Both the position numbers and the translations under genes were made by a program. A DNA stretch of 64,000 nt, from NCBI RefSeq assembly GCF_030272615.1, contig NC_081406.1, positions 187,722,391 to 187,786,390 of the forward strand. The letters run 5' to 3'. This stretch comes from Cryptomeria japonica. Taxonomy: Eukaryota; Streptophyta; Pinopsida; Cupressales; Cupressaceae. The notes below the pieces were generated by a model, which saw nothing but the letters and a program-made list of their open reading frames with translations, made no database searches and was not told the DNA's origin. Of this stretch, positions 57,799 through 64,000 are shown in pieces (the first letter of the stretch is position 1; each line of letters starts with the position of its first letter).

Positions 57799-58278
57799 TG
57801 TTGGATTTTGCCAAGATCAAGGGCACAATGAAAAGCATAAAAGAGACAATAGAATGACAAGAACAAACTGTATTCTCATCAATATAAAAATGATCAACTG
57901 GATTAACCAATACAATGAATAGAGGCCTGCTTATATAGACAAGGCCATATGGATGTATGAGCACACAAATATGACAAGTGGCTCAATGAGAAACAAGGGT
58001 AGGTAGGAAATAGGTGTGGGTAGGTAGGAGAAATAATATAATATTCCACATGAGGTGGATCACCCACCGAAGGTGGAATTATCACTCCACAATAAGTGGA
58101 TATGATAGTGTAATAACAAGATCAACACCATAAGAGGTGGAATTTCTCCTACACACACTATCCCAATGAGGCACAAACACCCAAGTGTCTCATATCCAAA
58201 CTACTATGTAATGCATTATCCTAAGTAAACTTAAGTAAGTGTAATAATATCCATGATGAATAATTATTTACACCAACA
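57799..58278 (-). repeat. 5' LTR of the copia element
   Basis: 480 bp, apparently identical to the left copy. The promoter word TATATAAG on the minus strand is at 57930-57937. Confidence 0.95.
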
Positions 58279-58283
58279 ATGAC

Positions 58284-58781
58284 AAACAACACAATGAGGA
58301 TGATCAATTAGTTGCATATCATGTAAATTTGCATTTAGTTGCATATCATTATCATACATCTCATTTTCAAGATACATCTCACATCATATCATTATCATAC
58401 GTCTCATTTTCAAGATACATCTCACATCATATCATTATCATACATCTCATTTTCAAGATACATCTCACATCATATAATTATCATACATCTCATTTTCAAG
58501 ATACATCTCACATCATATCATTATCATACATCTCATTTTCAAGATACATCTCACATCATATTATTCTCATACATCTCATTTTCAAGACACATCTCACAAA
58601 TCAGTCATCACAACAAACATATCATTATATCATTGCATCTTCATCCTCAACCATCATCAATCAATATCAAATCAAAAGCATTTATCTAGGAATCACATCA
58701 TCATCATAAAAACATCATACCAATGCATAAATCATCATCCATAAACACATCACATGTGGATTGGAAAATCGGTGTCATATA
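58284..58781 (+). other. Element 3 3' spacer continued
   Basis: This resumes the spacer after the copia duplication. It holds the 43-bp tandem repeat (58343-58606) and then CATCATCA-rich sequence. It ends at a junction near 58781 where the truncated 3' LTR begins; the polypurine tract and about 1060 bp of LTR are missing there. Confidence 0.65.
58343..58606. repeat. 43-bp tandem repeat (6 units) in Element 3
   Basis: TCTCATTTTCAAG recurs at 58359, 58402, 58445, 58488, 58531 and 58574, exactly 43 bp apart. Units differ by single bases. It lies in the 3' region of a Tat-like element, a place known for tandem arrays that can seed satellites. Confidence 0.95.
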
Positions 58782-59142
58782 TAATTATAATAGGCTAGCA
58801 TATCATGTTAGGATAGTTCTTTTACTAATCCCTTCATCTTATCATCATATACATGTTATTTTAATTCATACTTATTAATATCATGCATGTTTAGGATTGC
58901 ATTTATGTTAGATTGATCAAGCATCTCTCATTCTCATGATTATCATCCCTAAGTCACTTTGCTCAGTGATCTAAGAGCAAAGGCATTGGCTTGAGGGGCC
59001 TTGTGAGATAGAGAACAATGGAACATCCCTTGGGAAGTTGAGTTATTCCATATAACTCCATAACTTGCACCAAGAGTCCCATTGGTGTGTGTACTAGTCC
59101 TGAATTCATATTTTCTGTTTCATCAGACACTTTTCCCGCACA
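58782..59142 (+). repeat. 3' LTR of Element 3, 5'-truncated
   Basis: It matches the last ~360 bp of the 5' LTR (39610-39970), from AATAGGCTAGCATATCATG to CCCGCACA, with a small indel and several substitutions. The first ~1060 bp are absent. Confidence 0.85.
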
Positions 59143-59938
59143 TAGTTATGTCAAAAGTTTATTCACTCTTCCTTAGAGAGTATGCATTCATTGGTTATTA
59201 CAAAGAGATAATAGAAAGTTTTATAAGGAAGATGATTGAAAGAACGAGGATTGTCAACATAGTCTACATACATATTAGCCTGCAATGTTGTCAAGTAGCT
59301 TAGAGTAGCCTTCAAAATAAATAATCCCAGAATACTGAGACCACTATCAAAGTCACAGATACAATCATGCACAGTCATAAGATACAGTGAGGTTAAGACT
59401 ACATAATATGCAAAAAAGGGGTTTGTGCCATCATAAAAGAATAGTGAGTGTTCAAATTTCCATCACAGTCATATCACTATCAAAAAGGGCCTAAAGCAGT
59501 GATTGCAATACCTAGTTTGTCAAAAGTGCCATATATGTTTAACAAGGAGCACACAAAGGTTCAATATGATCAACAAAAGAAATTTGTATTAAATATCAGA
59601 CATAATGAATCAGAGAGTCTCTTCATTCTCAGTCCTTGGCACACAAGTTGATAGTCATTATATGTACAGAGATAACTTAGAGGAGAATGACCTTAGTAGC
59701 CAAATGAAGTGGTTATAGTCAAAAGACTATCTTCACAATCATGAGCAGATTCTCGAGGATAATGCAACCCATGCAAGTGCATGGAGAGATCAAGGTTTTG
59801 AACAATCTTTTAAAGGTATCATAGATCAAACATGGCTGATATGTTGACATTCTTCGAGGACAATCCTAGAGCCTCTAAAAACAATGAAATACAATGATTC
59901 TACTCATTGTGAAACATAGAACTTGTATAAATACTTTT
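59143..59938 (+). repeat. 3' LTR of Element 2, second segment
   Basis: It matches the 5' LTR from about 23312 (TTATGTCAAAAGTTTATTCA) to about 24110 and breaks at the CTTTT duplication of solo LTR D. Confidence 0.88.
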
Positions 59939-60965
59939 TGATGCGGGAGAACCAGTCTAGTTCTTACGGGCTGGGCAGTTTTCAATGGAATTGCTTGAGA
60001 TCGTGGAATTTCTTCATGATTGGGAGTTTAGCGTTGTGGTTTTGGGTTACTCCCTTGTGTTCATTGTCTTTGTCATGTTCGAGATTCATGGCATTTGGAT
60101 TTAATCCCGATGAGTTATTGATTCCAATATTGGCTTGGTTGATATGTTCTTACTGGTTATTCTGGTAGTGTGTTGAGAAAAGTTGTATTGGGTTGCAGTT
60201 GATCTTCGTGACTTGTGGATCATGGATTTATATTTCTTGTGTTGTGTCCAATTTTCCAAGAGGACCGCGCATTGTCTTATGCATTTTGGAAGTTGTTCTT
60301 AGTGATTTGAGCTGACATGTTACTGTTGCACGTTTCATAAATCGGTTGGTCTTTAGGCTGACTTGATTAAGTTGTTATTATTTGTGGATGATATAAATGG
60401 AGGTTTGCAAATCATTTGAGAGGACGGAAGACATAAGTTAGAAGATCGAAACAGAGTTTAGAGATTGAGCGAAGATGTAGATTTGGCAAGATTCCAATCC
60501 GGTGGACTGAGGTCGGAAGGCTAAGGTTTAGATTAGGGTAGAACCGATAGACTGTTTCCAGAGGCCGATCTGATATGTGGATGATCTGCGGATCTTATGA
60601 TTGTGTTGTAAACATTATTTGTATCCTGGACTACAATCCAGCATGTGGCATGTGTAATTATTCAAGCTGTCATAAGAATTGTTCATATTGTTTAGCAGTT
60701 ATGTTTTTTGTGTCGTTACCAGTTGTTCTTTTTGTTATTTCTGGCATTGTATTATCGGTTACCGGTATATTTTGCATGGTGTTTGTGTTAGGTTGTGTAG
60801 CGTCCTAAAATTGTGACACTTGCAATTTCGACTGCATTTGGGTCTTCACGATGGCGGCGCAACGTTGAACCTGAATGGAGACCCCGAAACCTGTTTACGA
60901 CACTAAAAACTGCATTTTTCTGCACCCTGGCCTGATCCTCCTTGCACCCTGTTGTCCCGGGAGGT

Positions 60966-61068
60966 GGGACCATGGCGCCCAGCGCCCTGGTCCTTCAGGA
61001 CTAGGGCACCCAGCGCCCTGGTCCCCCAGGACCATGGCGCCCAGCGCCCTGGTCCCTGGCCCTATTTT
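60966..61068. repeat. GC-rich hairpin minisatellite in solo LTR D (3 units of ~33 bp)
   Basis: Units have the core GGCGCCCAGCGCCCTGGTCC preceded by GGACCAT or GGACTAG, so each is a near-perfect palindrome able to form a long stem. The core matches that of solo LTRs A and B. Confidence 0.82.
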
Positions 61069-61176
61069 GGGCCCAGTCTCTTATGGGGCTTCGGGTCTTT
61101 AAGTTTGCAAATTGGAAAATAATGTTTCCTGGTTGGCCTAAGGTCGGGAAAATCAGTCTATCAGCCCTAATTGACA

Positions 61177-61184
61177 AGTATATA
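61177..61184 (+). promoter_or_regulatory. Candidate TATA box of solo LTR D
   Basis: TATATAAA in the context AAGTATATAAACTAC is the best promoter candidate of this LTR and sets the presumed orientation as plus. Confidence 0.5.
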
Positions 61185-61257
61185 AACTACATTTCCTCTC
61201 CCATTTGAGGAGGTCGAAAAAGAGGAAGACATATGCGAGCAAGAGGCGAAAGCGATA

Positions 61258-61310
61258 TTCAAACATTCAAACATTCAAGCATTCAAGCATTCAAGCATTC
61301 CTTCAAACAA
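61258..61310. repeat. Short tandem repeat of ATTCAAGC/ATTCAAAC
   Basis: Six or so copies of an 8-bp word (ATTCAAAC, then ATTCAAGC) lie downstream of the TATA word of solo LTR D, probably within its transcribed part. Confidence 0.8.
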
Positions 61311-62127
61311 TTGAGCATTCTAAGTATCCATTCAAGGCTAGGTGTTGCATTCAAGACAAGGATTCAACCATTGAAGAGGAGATCACATACAACATACAAC
61401 ATACTACATACATTACACCTTCGCATGTAAGAATACAAACATTCTTACAACAAGGTATCAGTACTTGCTTACATTACAAACATTTACATTTACAACATTC
61501 TCATTTCTTGGTTAATTCCAAAACTGGGGTTTGACCTAAAGGCAAACCCCTCATCCCTAACCCCCCAATCGTCCTCTCTTTTCTGTGTGTAGGTTGCAAG
61601 TACGCGGCTGTAATTGAAGATCTGGAATCCTTGTGCAAAGACGAACAGATCCCCCTTCATTTTGCGGATTTTTCGGAGGACCGTGTGCACGCCGGGCGCC
61701 ATCGTCCCGTCAACTTTCGCTCAAATTTGCAGAACAACACTGTCTCGACATTTTACTGCTAATTCCAGGTCCGCAGCTTCATCCCATATCCCTATCTCTG
61801 TTTATAAGCGAATCTTTCCTACTTTACATGCATTCCTAGTTCAATCTTTCTATCTACATTCTTTACAAAAGAGGGTATCCTTGATGTCACAACCCTTGAA
61901 ACTCATTTAGAATCCAATCTTGCATTGTGTGGGATTGGATCTTGTGGGTTTCAACCCCTCTTTTGAATGTAAAGACTCTCCTAAGTGAAAACCATCAACC
62001 CTAGTGACTCTCGCTTCTCTCTCCTTGGAGTTGGGGGAGGGGAGAACGACTAGGGTTCGATTTTTCCGCTTTACAGGTTGCAAGGATGGTCTATCCTTCA
62101 TTGGGTCTCCCTACCTTGACTGCATCA

Positions 62128-64000
62128 CTTTTGGTAATAAACAGTCTTCATGATTTTAGCAGGAGGTGTTCACTATCAAATAGACTTAGAGAAGTCAGTT
62201 GAGAACCTTATCATGTGATGTTTAGAGTCAACTATCAAGCATATGGATGAGTAGAAAGTAGGAATAACTCACTGTCCTAAAAGTAACAAGTGTTAATATA
62301 GTCACAGTATGAAAATAGAGGCATCATGACTGTGAGACAGTACACAAGGCACATAAAACGAAAATGTAACGGTGTCTCATTCAACATCACATCAAATATT
62401 AAAATCAGACTATGAAATGGTGGAGGAGGATAGTAGTCTTATTTTCTCATAAATAATATAATCCAAAGCACTTGCAAGGCTAGACAAAGAGGAGTCATGA
62501 AGAATCTTAAGGTTGATTTCACTATCAAAATATGAATGTCAAGGTCTTAAGGGTCTACAATAGTGAACTCAGTATGAGGACAATCATGGCATGTTTTGAA
62601 AAGAATTTGATTTCAGTTAGGTTAATGGTAATCCAAAAACCATATCACAGAGTTTGTATAGTCTTCCTGATAGACATCAAAACACCATGGACAAGTCTAC
62701 AATAGTGATATAAGATAGTCACAAATCCTAAAAGTGTAGCCTTATTCATAGTCAAGGAGCAATGACAGTATGGTAAAGAACAAAGATAATAGAAAACACT
62801 AGAAGACATCATCCAAAGTTTGATGATAAGGGCATATAAAGCATTATCATAGCTAGTGAAGTGTTCATGAAAAGAGAATACAAGAAGAATGATCAAGAGT
62901 ACAATCATGAGCTTAAGGTCCTTGAAAAAAATTAAATCTTCAAACAACAAATACAATAATATTAGAGATACAATGAACATGGTCCTTAATCTCATAGTGA
63001 TAGCAAGTACAGTCAACCTTGACTTGAAATCTTCTTGAAGAATACAGTCACAGTGAAATCATGAATCATCCTTTGTTCAGATAGGGCAAAGTCAAGAGCA
63101 GTGATGAGGATGTTATAAAAGGTGATAGTCTCATAAAATCCTTTCAAGGTTTCAAACTCACAGGAGAATCATTGTCTGCTAAACATGTACCCCACTATAG
63201 ATGGCAATCAACATATTATAAATTACCATTTATATAAAGAGGATGTCGCAAGTCCAAAATTATGAATCATAGTTGAGGAAATGACTGATACAAGCAGTCA
63301 ATGACAATCTTTAGTTTGATAGTGAACAAGGAGTAGAAGATAATAGAGATAAAATGTCATTTTGATGTCTTTTGCAACTGAATACCTTATTCACAATCTT
63401 TAAAAAATACATACATAAAGAATTCAAGTCTGTCAATAATAAGAGTATATGGTCATCAAAGCAAGTTTACAAAGATAGTGGCATCAAATTTGAATTTCAA
63501 GTTCAAATTTGTCATAAATGCAAGATGTAATCATCAAAGTGAGCAATACTTGAAATTTAAAATTCAAACTCATCATTGAGGTATTCATTTTTTTCAAATT
63601 TCAAAATGAGTCAAGCGGTTGGCCAAATGTAAATTCCACCATTTGAGGAGCTTTTTAAGGATAAATGTGCAGTCCTACTCTTGATTTAAAGCCTTCAAGT
63701 TGTGAGTCATCAACCAAGGGGCTGTTTGGAGGTCAAATCAACTCAAAGTTTTCAGTTTTGTCCCTGATTTTGGGGAAATGTCAAGTCAGCTCGCCCAACA
63801 CAAACTAATTTTCAAATTCATGATTAGTCAGTCACCCAATTTCAAGGAAGGAGCAACCAACACACTCAACAAGCTAGCCGAGTCAACAAGTCAAAGGGAG
63901 CCAATATTTTGAAATTCAAATTTTAGGAACAACTTTATCAAAAAGACATTTTCTCATTCATTTGAATCAATTCTTTTGTTTCTCTATGTAATCGACAGTG
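62128..64000 (+). repeat. 3' LTR of Element 2, third segment, cut by the window end
   Basis: It matches the 5' LTR from about 24103 to 25980 with roughly 5-8% differences. About 700 bp of LTR, and the right duplication of Element 2, lie beyond the window. A minus-strand frame of 123 codons (62645-63016) is a chance frame shared with the 5' LTR. Confidence 0.88.

Larger units (their letters stand above)
51207..58278 (-). mobile_element. Intact Ty1/copia retrotransposon on the minus strand
   Basis: 7072 bp, bounded by 480-bp LTRs with TGTTGG...CCAACA ends and an ATGAC duplication. On the minus strand the order is 5' LTR (57799-58278), tRNA-iMet primer site, 1.7-kb leader with a GC-rich part, one 1367-codon Gag-Pol frame, polypurine tract, 3' LTR (51207-51686). 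The two LTRs look identical by eye and the frame is unbroken, so insertion is very recent and the element is plausibly autonomous. It sits in the 3' spacer of Element 3. Confidence 0.96.
38550..59142 (+). mobile_element. Element 3: Tat-like Ty3/gypsy element nested in the Element 2 LTR
   Basis: It has a 5' LTR (38550-39970), primer site, long leader with 21-bp motif arrays, gag, protease, G-patch, reverse transcriptase, two RNase H domains, integrase, a 3' spacer and a truncated 3' LTR (58782-59142). Protein order and sequence are close to Element 1, so both belong to the same Tat-like lineage, but their LTRs have only general similarity. An intact copia element lies in its 3' spacer. No clean 5-bp duplication is visible: the target reads GGTTGCAT on the left and CATAGTTATG on the right, sharing only CAT. 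Decay is heavy. Confidence 0.87.
59939..62127 (+). mobile_element. Solo LTR D (2189 bp) in the Element 2 LTR
   Basis: It begins TGATGCGGG, ends GACTGCATCA and is flanked by a perfect CTTTT duplication (59934-59938 and 62128-62132). Its ends form a 6-bp inverted repeat, TGATGC/GCATCA. It contains a three-unit GC-rich array (60966-61068), a TATATAAA word near 61177, an ATTCAAGC-type short repeat (about 61258-61310) and a GGACCGTG...CGTCC hairpin-like element near 61678-61708. No coding region of a known family is present. The order of array, TATA word and hairpin parallels solo LTRs A and B, which suggests a distant relationship. Confidence 0.82.
22516..64000 (+). mobile_element. Element 2: Ty3/gypsy retrotransposon with very long LTRs, continuing past the window
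   Basis: The 5' LTR spans 22516-26687, followed by a primer site, gag, protease, an RNase H domain, reverse transcriptase, RT-linked RNase H and integrase (to 37349). The 3' LTR appears in three pieces: 37760-38549, 59143-59938 and 62128-64000. The window ends about 700 bp before the LTR should finish. Three insertions interrupt the element: a 4473-bp LTR-like insertion in the RNase H region, Element 3 in the 3' LTR, and solo LTR D in the 3' LTR. The LTR copies differ by about 8-10% where I sampled them, so this is older than Element 1. It has no chromodomain and is probably of the non-chromovirus (OTA) branch. Confidence 0.85.

Noticed and set aside
58343-58606. Possible CRISPR-like array
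   Set aside because: Units are contiguous tandem copies without unique spacers, in a plant retrotransposon.
58329-58709. Two overlapping repetitive plus-strand frames of 116-126 codons
   Set aside because: They translate the 43-bp tandem repeat in different frames. No start context or family supports a protein.

Overview
The window is plant nuclear DNA, most likely from a large, repeat-rich genome; a gymnosperm is my guess, not shown by the sequence. The evidence is nested LTR retrotransposons of plant Ty3/gypsy (Tat-like) and Ty1/copia type, a tRNA-iMet primer site, a plant mobile domain (PMD) reading frame, LINE remnants and TTTAGGG-like repeats. I see no ordinary host gene, tRNA, rRNA, CRISPR array or bacterial feature. 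Nearly everything is transposon or AT-rich spacer.

Layout. (1) 1-3207: a LINE-type RNase H remnant on the minus strand (1-545), AT-rich spacer, a degenerate telomere-like minisatellite (about 1495-2345), AT-rich imperfect repeats, and the 3' tail of a second LINE. (2) 3208-20839: Element 1, a 17.6-kb Tat-like gypsy element with a GATAG target duplication. It has lost its primer site and most of gag. Its pol is decayed, and it carries an antisense PMD gene. Two solo LTRs of one other family sit inside it (5523-7183 and 15484-17177), each with a perfect 5-bp duplication. (3) 20840-22515: the rest of the split LINE, then unassigned spacer. (4) 22516 to beyond 64000: Element 2, a gypsy element with LTRs of about 4.17 kb. 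It is interrupted by a 4.47-kb non-coding LTR-like insertion (31314-35786). Its 3' LTR is split by Element 3 (38550-59142) and by a 2.19-kb solo LTR (59939-62127). Element 3 is a second decayed Tat-like element, and it hosts an intact, very young copia element on the minus strand (51207-58278).

The insertions can be ordered by nesting. The LINE predates Element 1. Element 2 predates insertion C, Element 3 and solo LTR D. Element 3 predates the copia. The copia LTRs (480 bp each) look identical and its 1367-residue polyprotein keeps every catalytic motif, so it is the only plausibly autonomous element here. Element 1 LTRs differ at 13 of 1389 aligned sites, while the Element 2 LTRs differ by roughly 8-10% where I compared them.

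The most unusual signals are: the PMD gene captured antisense in Element 1; a TAGCGCAT-like motif repeated at an exact 21-bp period in the Element 3 leader, with a looser relative in Element 1; GC-rich hairpin minisatellites recurring in several LTR families; a second RNase H domain placed before the reverse transcriptase in Element 2; and a shared loss of the integrase catalytic glutamate in the two Tat-like elements.
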